Origin: Pseudomonas sp. J452
Lineage (GTDB): Bacteria > Pseudomonadota > Gammaproteobacteria > Pseudomonadales > Pseudomonadaceae
Length of the DNA stretch: 64,000 bases
Direction of reading: 5' to 3'
Assembly (NCBI RefSeq): GCF_024666525.1
Contig: NZ_CP088294.1
Span: 186,001-250,000 of the forward strand
Numbering within the stretch: position 1 is the first letter of the stretch; every line of letters starts with the position of its first letter. This document shows positions 35,204-44,994 of the stretch, piece after piece. The position numbers were made by a program, and so were the translations under genes. The notes under the pieces were generated by a model, which made no database searches, was not told where the DNA came from, and worked only from the letters and a program-made list of their open reading frames with translations.

Positions 35204-37600
35204 CTAGGCCAGCCTGCACAACTTCGCTGGCTTGATCCCCGGCACTACCACGAAACGCGCCAGTGCCGGCATCATGAGGATCGCGCCGAACATGTTCCAG
35301 ATGAACATGAACATCAACAGCAATCCCATGTCCGCCTGGAACTTGATGTCGGAAAAAATCCAAGTGGCAACCCCCAGGGCGAGGGTGATCCCCGTGATCA
35401 CCACGGCAGCACCGGTTGTCTTCAGCGTTTCAAAGTATGCCACTTCGAAAGGCAGGCCTTCGGCCATGAAGTTCTCGATACGGTTGTAGATGTAGATACC
35501 GTAATCGACACCGATGCCGACACCCAGGGCAATTACCGGCAGGGTCGCGACCTTCACCCCCAGCCCCAACTGCGCCATGATCGCCTCGCACAACACAGAG
35601 GTAGCATAGAGCGGGATCATGATGCATAGCGCCACCCGCCACGATGAGAACTCCCACCAGACCAGCACAGCGATGATGCCGTAGACCAGCGCCAGCATCA
35701 GCGGCTCCGCGCTCTTGATCACGATATTGGTCGCAGCCTCAATCCCCGCGTTGCCCGCGGCCGCCATGAAGACGACGTCTTCGTTGTTGTTATCGGCCGC
35801 GAAATGCTCAACGATTTCGACTACTTGGGTCAGGGTTTCCGCCTTGTGATCAGCTAGGTAGGCGATCACCGGCACCATCGAGCAGTCGCTGTTGTAGAGC
35901 TCGCTGGGAATCGCCTTAAACGCGGAGTTGGCCACATAGCGGTTGCGCGACAACGCATACCAGCGCAAGTCACCGCCGTTGGAGCCGGCAACGAACTTCA
36001 TCATTTCGTTGGATAGTGCATGGGTTGACTCGACGCCTGGGCTGCTTTCCAGCGCCCACTTGAGACGCTCGACGGCACTCGTGACCGGATAGGAGCCACA
36101 CTCGCCGGGCTTCGTCCTGACCATGACGACGAACACGTCGGAACTGGTCGAATAGCGGCTGGCGATGAAGTCGTTGTCCTTGTTGTAGCGGCTGTCCACC
36201 CTCAGCTCCGGAGCTCCACGATCAAGGTCGCCTATCTTCAGATCCAGCCGCAGGTACCAGGAGAATCCGAACACAAGCGCCAGCGCCAGCAGGGTCACGA
36301 GGGCCGGACCAGGCTCCACCGTCCGCGCGAAGAATCGCGCTACCCGGTGGGGGCTGGCCGCCTTCTTCCGCTGATGCCGTAGATTCGCCTCCGACACGCC
36401 GAACAGGGACATCACCACCGGCAACAGGAACATCTTGGTGAAGATGATGACCAGCACACCGATGCTGGCACTGATGGCGAGCTCCCGAATCATACCGATG
36501 TCGATCACCATCATCGTCGAGAAGCCGACGGCGTCGCACAGCAGAGCGATTGATCCCGGAATGAACAGCAAACGGAAAGTTCGCTTTGCCGCCTCCTGCC
36601 GACTGTACCCAGCCGCGCAGTCGGCGCTCATGGTGTTGATGTTCTGCACCGCATGGCTTACGCCGATCGCGAATGTCAGGAACGGTACCAGGATCGAGTA
36701 CGGGTTGAGTCCATATCCCAGCAGACCGACAATTCCCAGTTGCCAGACGACCGCCAGCGAGCAGCACAGAATGGTCGCTGCGGTACTGCGCCAGCAGCGT
36801 GAATAGGCCAGCAGCAGGAGCGTGGTCAGCACGAAGGTGATCGCGAAGAAGATGACGATGCTACGCGCACCCTCAATCAGGTCGCCGGCGATCTTAGCGA
36901 ACCCAGTGATATGTATGCCGATCCGCTCGCTCGTGTACTTGTCGCGGATCAGCCTTTCCAGGTGCTCGGAGAACTGCCCGTAGTCAAGCTTTTCGCCCGT
37001 CTGCGGATCATTTTCGAGCAAGGGCACCAGCACGATCGAAGATTTCTTGTCGCCAGCGACCAAGCTGCCGATCAACCCCGAGCGCTGCACGTTGATCGCC
37101 ACCTGGCGCAGCTTTTCCGGCGAACCGTCGAAACCATCGGGGATGATCCGCCCGACGGCGAAGCCATCCTCGGTCACCTCCTGCCACATCACATTCGGCG
37201 TCCACAGCGACTTCATGTTCCCCCGGTCCACACCGGGGATGAAGAACACCTCGTCGGTGACCTTCTTCAGGGTCTCCTGGAAATCCTTGCTGTAGATGTC
37301 GCCCTGTTTTGCCTCGACGGCAATACGCACCACGTTACCCAAGGGACGCAACTCGTTCTCGTAGCGCAGGTAGTTGGCGATGTAGGGATGGTGGCTCGGC
37401 ACCATCTTCTGGAAACTGACGTCTAGGTGCAGACTCATCGCGGCGATGAACAAGCCTGCCGAGATCAGCGCGAACAGGATCAGTACAGCCACGCGGTGAC
37501 CGAACAGCAAGGGCTCGAACCAGCGCTCCAGATAGCCAAGCTTCCGGTGCATCGACATCTCGATGTCGTCGCTCATGTCTCTGCGTTGAAATGCGTTCAT
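35204..37600 (-). CDS. MMPL/RND-family transporter
   Basis: The 798-residue inner-membrane protein has the RND arrangement of two halves, each with one membrane helix, a large periplasmic loop and five to six helices (e.g. IVIFFAITFVLTTLLLLAY and LMLALVYGIIAVLVWWEF). The sterol-sensing-domain-like segment GVGIGVDYGIYIYNRI is present. MMPL transporters of this group occur with DUF1302, DUF1329 and YCF48 genes in clusters for steroid or other hydrophobic substrates. Uptake or export of a hydrophobic compound is inferred. It overlaps the BNR-repeat gene by 4 bases. Start codon choice (37600 or 37576) is uncertain. Confidence 0.88.
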   Translation of the reverse strand: MNAFQRRDMSDDIEMSMHRKLGYLERWFEPLLFGHRVAVLILFALISAGLFIAAMSLHLDVSFQKMVPSHHPYIANYLRYENELRPLGNVVRIAVEAKQGDIYSKDFQETLKKVTDEVFFIPGVDRGNMKSLWTPNVMWQEVTEDGFAVGRIIPDGFDGSPEKLRQVAINVQRSGLIGSLVAGDKKSSIVLVPLLENDPQTGEKLDYGQFSEHLERLIRDKYTSERIGIHITGFAKIAGDLIEGARSIVIFFAITFVLTTLLLLAYSRCWRSTAATILCCSLAVVWQLGIVGLLGYGLNPYSILVPFLTFAIGVSHAVQNINTMSADCAAGYSRQEAAKRTFRLLFIPGSIALLCDAVGFSTMMVIDIGMIRELAISASIGVLVIIFTKMFLLPVVMSLFGVSEANLRHQRKKAASPHRVARFFARTVEPGPALVTLLALALVFGFSWYLRLDLKIGDLDRGAPELRVDSRYNKDNDFIASRYSTSSDVFVVMVRTKPGECGSYPVTSAVERLKWALESSPGVESTHALSNEMMKFVAGSNGGDLRWYALSRNRYVANSAFKAIPSELYNSDCSMVPVIAYLADHKAETLTQVVEIVEHFAADNNNEDVVFMAAAGNAGIEAATNIVIKSAEPLMLALVYGIIAVLVWWEFSSWRVALCIMIPLYATSVLCEAIMAQLGLGVKVATLPVIALGVGIGVDYGIYIYNRIENFMAEGLPFEVAYFETLKTTGAAVVITGITLALGVATWIFSDIKFQADMGLLLMFMFIWNMFGAILMMPALARFVVVPGIKPAKLCRLA

Positions 37601-38784
37601 TCTGTGATGTCTCTAGATTCTGTCTCGCCGGCGTCCAGATCGACCCGGTGCACTCCGCCTATGCCCGTCATGAGCAGTGCGTGCCCTTCCGCCAGCCTTA
37701 CCATCGCCGCCACGCGCATTCCCGACTCGGAACGCCTCGCTGTGAATGTCAGGCCCGCATCGTCGCTTTCGAGCAGCGTGCCGTCCTGTGCCAACAGCAA
37801 TACCTTGCCGCTATCCATGCGCTGAGCGGACACCAGTGTTGCCACCTTGTCTTTCGTTTCGATTCGGGTCCATGTCTCGCCTCCATCCATGGATCGAAGA
37901 ATGTTCCCTCCGAAGCCATAAGCGAGCAGGATCTCGGAACCGGCGCCCTCCTTAAGCGGCAAGACGCCATAGAGTGCGCCGCTATAGCCGGTGTCGATGG
38001 TTTGCCAGGTGCCATCCGCTTGGCTGCGGTACACCTTGCCGCCCTCTCCTGCGAGGAACTTGTCCTCTCCTTCACCCGCGACGATACCGTTGTAGTGAAG
38101 GGCTTCGGGGTTATTCAGCCTCCTCGCCGCCGACATCCAGGTTCCGCCTCCGTCCCGGGTGTGGAAGATTTGTCCGTTCGCCCCGACCACATAGCCGTCG
38201 TTGGCGTTGTCAAACCAGACACCCAGCAACGGCCGGGATGGCCCGAACTGCGCACCCGCCGTCACGTCATCGAGGATGAACTCCGCCTGCTCGAGCACTT
38301 GCCGGGACTCCTCCGTCTCGCCGCCAGCCGCCTCGATACTCGAGCGGGCCTGCCGCACCTGTTCCTCCGCATCGGCCCGCACGATCTCGTTGAGATGATA
38401 GCCATCGACCTGCTTGCTCCAGCTCCTCCCGCCATCACCGGAATGCAGCACAACGCCGTCGTGCCCAACGGCCCAGCCACTATGCTCATTCAGGAAATGC
38501 AGCGCCGTCAGGGTGACGGAAACCGGGACATCGGCCTGTGACCAACTACGGCCATCATCATCGGAGTACAGGATGATGCCGCGCTCGCCAGCGACAACGA
38601 TCCGTTTGCCGGCATGGTTCGCCGCCAACATGATCGCCCTGGTGGCCTTCGCAGACTTCATTGCAGGCAGATTCAACGGGTCCACCTCGGCTGCTACAGG
38701 CCGAACCAGCAACATCAGTGACCACCCGGAAAGCAGTACGGCAACCCGCAGCCACCAAACCAGATCATGTGTTTTTCTTGACAT
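37597..38784 (-). CDS. YCF48/BNR-repeat beta-propeller protein
   Basis: The 395-residue exported protein has a signal peptide (after MSRKTHDLVWW, hydrophobic VAVLLSGWSLMLLVRPVAA). It then has repeated Asp-box motifs SDDDGRSWS, SGDGGRSWS, TRDGGGTWM and SMDGGETWT, predicting a six- or seven-bladed propeller like photosystem II factor YCF48/HCF136. In hydrophobic-compound clusters such proteins accompany MMPL transporters, probably as periplasmic assembly or binding partners. The start at 38784 was chosen for the signal peptide; 31 upstream codons are ignored. Confidence 0.87.
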   Translation of the reverse strand: MSRKTHDLVWWLRVAVLLSGWSLMLLVRPVAAEVDPLNLPAMKSAKATRAIMLAANHAGKRIVVAGERGIILYSDDDGRSWSQADVPVSVTLTALHFLNEHSGWAVGHDGVVLHSGDGGRSWSKQVDGYHLNEIVRADAEEQVRQARSSIEAAGGETEESRQVLEQAEFILDDVTAGAQFGPSRPLLGVWFDNANDGYVVGANGQIFHTRDGGGTWMSAARRLNNPEALHYNGIVAGEGEDKFLAGEGGKVYRSQADGTWQTIDTGYSGALYGVLPLKEGAGSEILLAYGFGGNILRSMDGGETWTRIETKDKVATLVSAQRMDSGKVLLLAQDGTLLESDDAGLTFTARRSESGMRVAAMVRLAEGHALLMTGIGGVHRVDLDAGETESRDITE

Positions 38785-38916
38785 CCATCCACCACTTGAA
38801 AGTGAGGGCAAACACCAGCTTGCTATTGATCTCTCCAGCAAGCTGGATGCCGAGGAAAGCTTGAGTGGTTCGTTCACGCGATTCTATGTCGCTATGACGA
38901 AACTCAGGCCAACAAA

Positions 38917-40269
38917 CTAGTTGCTAGTTCGCCGCAGGCTCTCCTGTGAATAGAAAGAACGAGGCTTCACTTCATATCTGACGGGCTTTTCCTCATTTGC
39001 CAAGAACATGGCAAATGCGCGCCGGGCTTGGAGGTCGTAGTCGATTTGTGCCGCTAGCGATATAAGCTTGACGTCATACAAATTGATTGAATGGTTTTCT
39101 TGTACACGCCAGAGACTACCTCGCTGGTCGTACAGATCTCCATGTACGATCGACCAAGTATCCTCATCGAAAAACAGAACCCGCTTAGCATAGACATGTC
39201 GCATTCCTGGCTTAAGAGCAGCCTCAACCACCCACACCCTGTGTTTTTCGTACCGCGGAAGATCCTGACTTAGATGGTTTTTATTGACAATATCAGTGTA
39301 TTTAAGACTTTTATTGGTCAGGTCATAATTATTATAGGAAATAATCATTTCCTTCTTACCAACCAGCTTGAAATCGAAACGATCAGGAGCACCATTAAAC
39401 ATCTCAAAGCTGTCGATGGTGGCTAGGCCATCACTATTGAACTGAGGAGTGTCGTACCCCACGTCCGGCGCGCGAAGAACTCGACGCTGGCCTGGATTGT
39501 ATGTCCAGGTCTTGCGCTTCTCAGTACTTTCATCGAACACCTCATGTAGGAGAACTGCCTCACCGGCCACATTTGAAGGGCTCAAAGTGCGTTGAAGATA
39601 ATACACGGCAACACTCGGCGGACCATCTGTAAACACTTTCCCAAAGGTCCTTGATTCGAACCATTTGATTGGAGTGAAACTGCCGTTACTCTGAACCGGA
39701 AATATCACAAATTCACGCTGCAAACTTAAGCCAGTATTCCGATACTTATGATTGAACACCACCTCCAACCCGTCCTTGGGCACGGGGAACGGTACCGTCG
39801 ACTTCCTCAAGTTCCGCAGTCCCTGCCCATTGGGGACCGCCTGGATACCGGGCGCCTCGGCCTTGATGTTGTCGTACTCCTCCTGCGGCAATGCCAGGGT
39901 CCGGTGACTGGGGTAAATCTTCATCTTGTAGCTCGGATAGCGTTTCAGCATCTCGATCTGGCCCGGTGCCAGGAGCTGTTCGTACTGCGCCACGTTTTCC
40001 GCGGTAATAGTGTAGAGCGGCTGCTCCGATGCAAACGGATTCGTATAGCCCTTGTTGGGGTCGAAACCGGCCGGCGCCTTCGTGATTCCACCATCCCAGG
40101 CGGGAATCGAGCCATCGGTGTTACCCGCCATTTCAGCGCCGGTGGGCGTCAGGTCCTTGCCCAGTCGATCCCGGTCCTGCGCCGAGGTTTCGGCATGAGC
40201 AGTGGAAGAGCAGAGCCAGACGACTATGGCTAATCTGGCCAGCAGGCAATTGCGTTGTTTGGTTGGCAT
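38917..40269 (-). CDS. DUF1329 outer-membrane/periplasmic lipid-binding-type protein
   Basis: The 450-residue product has a signal peptide ending near STAHA and the DUF1329 start SAQDRDRLGKDLTPTGAEMA. DUF1329 is related to LolA/LolB-like lipid-binding folds and nearly always occurs beside a DUF1302 gene. It probably shuttles a hydrophobic substrate in the periplasm. The second half of the gene is visibly more AT-rich than its neighbours. It lies 22 bases downstream of the DUF1302 gene in the same operon. Confidence 0.88.
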   Translation of the reverse strand: MPTKQRNCLLARLAIVVWLCSSTAHAETSAQDRDRLGKDLTPTGAEMAGNTDGSIPAWDGGITKAPAGFDPNKGYTNPFASEQPLYTITAENVAQYEQLLAPGQIEMLKRYPSYKMKIYPSHRTLALPQEEYDNIKAEAPGIQAVPNGQGLRNLRKSTVPFPVPKDGLEVVFNHKYRNTGLSLQREFVIFPVQSNGSFTPIKWFESRTFGKVFTDGPPSVAVYYLQRTLSPSNVAGEAVLLHEVFDESTEKRKTWTYNPGQRRVLRAPDVGYDTPQFNSDGLATIDSFEMFNGAPDRFDFKLVGKKEMIISYNNYDLTNKSLKYTDIVNKNHLSQDLPRYEKHRVWVVEAALKPGMRHVYAKRVLFFDEDTWSIVHGDLYDQRGSLWRVQENHSINLYDVKLISLAAQIDYDLQARRAFAMFLANEEKPVRYEVKPRSFYSQESLRRTSN

Positions 40270-40291
40270 GACACACCTCCAGTTCTTGTTT

Positions 40292-42136
40292 TTAGAAATT
40301 GACGCCCATGACCAGCGAGTAGTAATCGCGGTCGTGCATCTCGTCGTACTTGGCGCTGCGGTTGTAGAAGGCGTAGCTCAGGTCGACGAAGTACTTGTTG
40401 CCGTAGTCGAAGCGCACCGCCGGCGAGAGAACCTGGCGGCCCTCCACGAAGATCCCATCGGCTGAATAGCCCTTGACGTCCTGCGACCAGAACAGCCGCG
40501 GCTTGACATTGATGTTGGCGAATACGTTCGGATAGCTCGCCTCGACCTGAACCCGGTAGCCCCAGGCATTCGTGGTGGCGAACCCGTCGTTCTCGCAGTA
40601 ACTCGGGTTGGGGTTCAGTGCGCTGCAAGGAACACCGGCTATCGGTCCGGAACCGAAGACCCCGGCACGGCCGTAGCGCGTGGAAGTGGCTGGATCACCA
40701 ATACCGGACCAGTGCTGGTAGGCGACCTCACCGAGCAGCGAGACGGATTCCGCGCCGAAATGGCGAGGGAATATCTGGATCACCGAGAGTTGCGCCTGGG
40801 TTTTCGCCTTGCGGTCGTATCCATGGCTGATGACGTTCGCCGGCAGCGCGCCAAGCGCGGCCTGCGGTCCAATACCATTGGAAACGCCGTTGACCAGATC
40901 CGTGCTGTTGATCTGCACGGGGATATCCCAGGTACGACTGATTTCCCCGAACACCGAAGCGCCGGCGATGACGGTCGAGGCACTCAGGCCAACGACCTTG
41001 ATGTTTTCCGCACTGAAATCCTCCACAGCCTGGACGGCCTTGACGCCGAATGGAGGATCCGCTGACCAGACGGAGCCGGGAATCGTCGTGGGCGAGGTGA
41101 GGACGCTGACATTGGGGAAACGGGCATGGTAGTTGGCGAAGTACAGGCCAAGGTCGGTGTCTATGCTGTCCGGCCTGAACCGCACTGCCAGACCAAACTG
41201 GCCGCTGTCCTTCGGCTCCAGCTCCGAACCCTTCGACATCTGGAAGTTCGCCCCACCCAGCGCGGCAACTCCGTTGAACAGATCACGGTCGGAAAACTCC
41301 GCCGGGCCGACGACCGCCACTTGGTCGGAACAGTTGACCAATGATGAGGGGGACCAATAGGTGCCGCACCCATCAAGGACATTCCGCTTCCAGGCGAACT
41401 GATAGAAGGCTTCGAGGCTCAGGTTGTCCGCAAGCGTGAAGCTCGTGAACAGTTGGGGCAGCGGCAGCATGATCTCCTTGACCTGCGCACCGGGCCGGTG
41501 TGCAGCAGTGAGGTCGAATGCACCAAACTGGTTGATGCCGGGGATGAAAAGGCTCTCCCCCCAGTTGACCACCTGGTTGCCCAACCGGAAACCGAGCGGA
41601 TGGTTCTCGATCAGCTCGGTGGTGCCGTAAACGTAGGCATCGAGCAGGGAAAACCCGGAAAACTTCGACAGGCTCTCGAAATCCGAATCGTCGAGCTTCG
41701 TCCCAGGCGCATAGCTGTTGGCATTACTGCCGTGAGGCACACCGCGGCTTTCCAGTGTGTAGTCGTACCACCCCTTGCCTCGGACAAAGAAACCGAAGTT
41801 GTCCTTGCTGACGTCGATATCGCCGATGATGTTCAAGGCCGTAGAGTAGGCCTGGTTTCGGTGGAAGTTGAGGTCACCGTTGTCGTTACCGCCGCTGGCG
41901 GTGCCGCCATTGCCCACTGAGATCAAGTCCGAGTCGGCATTTCGGGCACGCCAGCTGCTGCCCAGAGATGCTCCCAGGGACCATCGGACGTCGGTACCGC
42001 CGTCAGTGGTAAAACTGCCCGCGCACGCGGCATCCATCAGCAACCAGGCAACACCGAACACCGCAATGCCTGCACGACTCTTGCGAGATCCTTTGTCACC
42101 GCCAGTTCCATCAACTGCTCTTGTATTTGTTTTCAT
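40292..42136 (-). CDS. DUF1302 outer-membrane protein
   Basis: The 614-residue product has a signal peptide (IAVFGVAWLLMDAACA) and an all-beta pattern ending in the aromatic-terminated strand DYYSLVMGVNF, typical of an outer-membrane barrel. DUF1302 proteins are porin-like and paired with DUF1329 in clusters for hydrophobic substrates. The start at 42136 is set by the signal peptide; 40 upstream codons lack support. It is the first gene of the operon DUF1302-DUF1329-YCF48-MMPL. Confidence 0.88.
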   Translation of the reverse strand: MKTNTRAVDGTGGDKGSRKSRAGIAVFGVAWLLMDAACAGSFTTDGGTDVRWSLGASLGSSWRARNADSDLISVGNGGTASGGNDNGDLNFHRNQAYSTALNIIGDIDVSKDNFGFFVRGKGWYDYTLESRGVPHGSNANSYAPGTKLDDSDFESLSKFSGFSLLDAYVYGTTELIENHPLGFRLGNQVVNWGESLFIPGINQFGAFDLTAAHRPGAQVKEIMLPLPQLFTSFTLADNLSLEAFYQFAWKRNVLDGCGTYWSPSSLVNCSDQVAVVGPAEFSDRDLFNGVAALGGANFQMSKGSELEPKDSGQFGLAVRFRPDSIDTDLGLYFANYHARFPNVSVLTSPTTIPGSVWSADPPFGVKAVQAVEDFSAENIKVVGLSASTVIAGASVFGEISRTWDIPVQINSTDLVNGVSNGIGPQAALGALPANVISHGYDRKAKTQAQLSVIQIFPRHFGAESVSLLGEVAYQHWSGIGDPATSTRYGRAGVFGSGPIAGVPCSALNPNPSYCENDGFATTNAWGYRVQVEASYPNVFANINVKPRLFWSQDVKGYSADGIFVEGRQVLSPAVRFDYGNKYFVDLSYAFYNRSAKYDEMHDRDYYSLVMGVNF

Positions 42137-42313
42137 ATTCTCGAACCGCCGTTTGTTATTGTTGGTCAACAGATCGTTTGCCCTGCCAAGTCGAAAACCG
42201 TCTCCGGATACCCTCCTATACAAACGTGCCTGATCCTGGATCCCTGCCTGCGACAAACGACCGCCTTGGTCGTCTTCAGAGCTGGACGCCGCCGATAGCG
42301 GCCATCTCCTCCG

Positions 42314-42673
42314 CTACATAGGGACGAGCCCCTCACTGGCCGGGGAAATGACCAGATCGACGCCCTCTGGGAGTTGAGCGATGTAGGCCGCAAGCGCCGA
42401 GCTGGCGCCCTCATACCGATCTCTTCGGGTGGCAGAACGATGAGAGAGAGGTCGGTTATTCAAGGAATGCCTCAACTGACCTGGATTCGCACCCAGCGCG
42501 TTCCATAGCCATGCATCACCCGACTGATTGCCCCTTACGACCGACATGAATTGCTGGCGATCAGGGAGATGGACGAATGCATTTGCAAGTCGCCGACTTC
42601 GCGTCACCTTATCGCCGATACCAGAACTAAGCCTGGCGACCATCGCCAACTCGCCAGCCAACATCTCGCCCAT
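42314..42673 (-). CDS. Hypothetical protein
   Basis: An open frame of about 119 codons (140 if started at 42736) lies upstream of the DUF1302 gene on the same strand. It reads MGEMLAGELAMVARLSSGIG at the start and GVDLVISPASEGLVPM at the end. No domain, signal peptide or membrane segment is recognised. Codon use is plausible but not strongly biased, and the opposite strand has only short frames. It may be a real small gene or a gene fragment. Confidence 0.35.
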   Translation of the reverse strand: MGEMLAGELAMVARLSSGIGDKVTRSRRLANAFVHLPDRQQFMSVVRGNQSGDAWLWNALGANPGQLRHSLNNRPLSHRSATRRDRYEGASSALAAYIAQLPEGVDLVISPASEGLVPM

Positions 42674-42918
42674 CGAACTGACTCCTGTACTTACCCTTCG
42701 GTCGACTTCGCTGTGCCCAGGAACAACAGGCACCATCTAGACAGCCACACAAATACCTTACAGTATCCAAATTCCGATTGGAATCCCAAAATTAACACCA
42801 TTGGTCGTATTGCTGAATTGCTGCTTGAAGTGGGGAGGGAAAGGCCTATTGGAATGCACAAAGGGAAACAGGCTCATCGATCCAGACCGGGAACGTGGAC
42901 GCCTCAAGATTCCTCGCG

Positions 42919-42936
42919 TAATCTAAATACCGATTA
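42919..42936. promoter_or_regulatory. Probable TetR operator TAATC-N8-GATTA
   Basis: An 18-base dyad ends 24 bases before the TetR start codon. It contains TAAATACC, which also appears in the divergent promoter region at 27766. Another AAATACC lies at 42751. Confidence 0.5.
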
Positions 42937-42960
42937 GTTTTGAAATACGAGGGGTATCCA

Positions 42961-43689
42961 TTGAGCCGAGTCCGATTGACCCGAGCGCAGCAACAGGCCC
43001 AGACCAGAGAGCGGCTGTTGGCGGCCGCCGAGGTGGTTTTTTCCCGACTGGGTTATGGGGGAGCGTCAATCGAGTTGATCGCCAGCGAGGCGGGTTACTC
43101 GAAGGGGGCTGTCTATTCCAATTTCCCCAGCAAGGACGCGCTGTTCCTCGAACTCCTACGCGCCCATATGGAGCGTGATTTCCAGGAGCAGGAGCAGATC
43201 GTCGGCATGAGCTCTGAGGAAGTGATTCGGGAGTCTTCGCGGTGGCTGAAGTCCATGCACTCCAGAATCAACCTACCGGCCCTTACTATGGAGCTGCAGC
43301 TCCACGCACGACGAAGCCCAGAGTTTGCGAAGGATTTCTACGCACTTCAGGAACAGAAGTTCACGATAATCGCCCAGATCCTGACCAAGTACTTCGCAGC
43401 CTGCTCTGCCAAGCTGCCAGCGAACGCAATGGATCTTGCCCGCACCATTGATGCCCTATCGCATGGATTGAGCCTGCAACGCCCCCTCCGCGAACCGGGA
43501 ACCATCAACGAAGCCGGCCGCATGATCGCCGACCTGTTGGAAATCCTCGTTGCCTCTGGCAGAGGTCAGTTCACCGAAGAGCACAAGGAGGCTTCGCACC
43601 CACCTCCCTCCACTCATCAGACCAAAGAGGCAAAAAACCTGCTCGAAAAAGCTCGAAGAAAGCTACCTCGGGCACAGCCGGCTAACTGA
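42961..43689 (+). CDS. TetR-family transcriptional regulator
   Basis: The 242-residue product has the TetR HTH (AAEVVFSRLGYGGASIELIA then AGYSKGAVYSNFPSKDALFL), a helical ligand-binding domain and an unusual hydrophilic, basic C-terminal tail of about 30 residues. A TTG start at 42961 with GAGGGG six bases upstream is preferred over a TTG at 42940. It is divergent from the DUF1302 operon and may control it together with other promoters that carry the same box. Confidence 0.88.
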   Translation: MSRVRLTRAQQQAQTRERLLAAAEVVFSRLGYGGASIELIASEAGYSKGAVYSNFPSKDALFLELLRAHMERDFQEQEQIVGMSSEEVIRESSRWLKSMHSRINLPALTMELQLHARRSPEFAKDFYALQEQKFTIIAQILTKYFAACSAKLPANAMDLARTIDALSHGLSLQRPLREPGTINEAGRMIADLLEILVASGRGQFTEEHKEASHPPPSTHQTKEAKNLLEKARRKLPRAQPAN

Positions 43690-44084
43690 CCACGTATCAA
43701 TTCCAGATGCCGCAATACCGCCGCCCTCATCGAGGCCGGCGGTATTGCGGCCCAGGCCGGCCCTTCCTCCCAGAGGCAGCGGCCTTCGATAGCGGCAGTA
43801 GAGCACGGTGGTGCGGTGTCCCGGGAACTCGGCCAGCAGAGAAACATGTCTGGCAGAAGCACATGGGCTTCCACTCCCAATGCGCCCTCATTGAACTATC
43901 CCTCCAGCAGAGGGTCATCACTCGAAACATGCCAGGCCACGACCTAGCAGAAATTAGCCGGCATCGGCTTTGCGCTCACATCGTTAGGTTATTACATCAC
44001 TCATTCAGACAGCGCGGCTGTCCGGATTGTTGGGGGCGCGCCCCTTCACGCGGCCATTTCGGCTGGCTGTAGAGGAAGGATCAC
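43690..44084. other. Intergenic region with a 15-bp hairpin
   Basis: Twenty bases after the TetR stop a perfect 15-bp stem GCCGCAATACCGCCG / CGGCGGTATTGCGGC encloses a 13-base loop (43709-43751). It probably ends the TetR transcript, although it lacks a T run. The remaining 330 bases before the LysR gene contain only short unsupported frames. Confidence 0.5.
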
Positions 44085-44975
44085 ATGGAGTTTCGCCATC
44101 TCCGGTACTTCGTTGCTGTGGCCGAAGAGCTGCACTTTGCGAGGGCTGCCGAGCGACTGCATATCGAGCAGTCCCCTCTTTCGCGAGCAATCAAGGAGCT
44201 TGAGTCCAGCCTGGGCGTCCAACTGCTTGAGCGGACCACGAGAACCACGCGCCTGACCTGGGCCGGCCAGGTGTTCCTGGATGATGTACGGCACCTGCTC
44301 TTGGTTCTGGAACAGGCCAAGGCCAACGTCCACGCCGCCGCATCGGGGTACCGCGGCACACTTCGGGTAGTTCTTTCCGACGGTATCATCCCCCATCGAC
44401 TAACCACCCTTCTTGCTCGTTGCCGTGAAGAGGAACCGGATGTCGATATCCGGCTTTCAGAGGTACCACTCACCCAACAGCTGAAAGGACTAAGGAACAG
44501 TTTGTACGACGTGGGCTTTGCCCGCTCATCGATGGTCGGCGAAGGAGTCCTGGCCAAGCCACTCTGGGAAGATCCGCTGATGATCGCCCTTCCTTCACGC
44601 CACCCCTTACTGATCCGAAAGCACCTCCAGTTGGACGAAGTCCTGAAGTACCCGCTGGTGCTTTGCCACCCGGAAATCTGCGAGGGCTTCTATAGCCAGA
44701 TCACACGTATCCTACGTACCGCAAGCGCGCAGCCGATAGTAGCCGAACACGTTGCCTCTCATGATCTGATGCTGGCGCTGGTCGCCGCAGGGTATGGGCT
44801 CGGCTTCGTTTGCAAGGCACAGATCACTGCCTGCCAACTCCCCGGTATCGCCGCCCGCCCCCTGGCCAGGCAAATTCCCAGACTCGCCACCTATCTGCTG
44901 CGCCCAGCCGGCAAGGCATCCCCAGAGCTAGAGAGGTTCATGGAGCGAGCGAACCTCGTCCAGGATCCAGACTAA
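44085..44975 (+). CDS. LysR-family transcriptional regulator
   Basis: The 296-residue product has the LysR HTH (MEFRHLRYFVAVAEELHFAR then AAERLHIEQSPLSRAIKELE) and a complete effector domain with the motifs KYPLVLCHPEICEGF and AEHVASHDLMLALVAAGYGL. These motifs are shared with the decayed LysR gene at 11686-12152, so this gene is the full-length relative of the transfer-region regulator. Its own target is unclear: a degenerate frame follows and the nearest operon faces it. Confidence 0.9.
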   Translation: MEFRHLRYFVAVAEELHFARAAERLHIEQSPLSRAIKELESSLGVQLLERTTRTTRLTWAGQVFLDDVRHLLLVLEQAKANVHAAASGYRGTLRVVLSDGIIPHRLTTLLARCREEEPDVDIRLSEVPLTQQLKGLRNSLYDVGFARSSMVGEGVLAKPLWEDPLMIALPSRHPLLIRKHLQLDEVLKYPLVLCHPEICEGFYSQITRILRTASAQPIVAEHVASHDLMLALVAAGYGLGFVCKAQITACQLPGIAARPLARQIPRLATYLLRPAGKASPELERFMERANLVQDPD

Positions 44976-44994
44976 TCCCCCAAGGGCTCATGCC

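Noticed and set aside
43860..44010. Possible transposase HTH remnant (reading ...HSQCALIELSLQQRVITRN...) before the LysR gene
   Set aside because: Similarity to IS30-type N-termini is too weak and the frame has no further transposase motif or terminal repeats.
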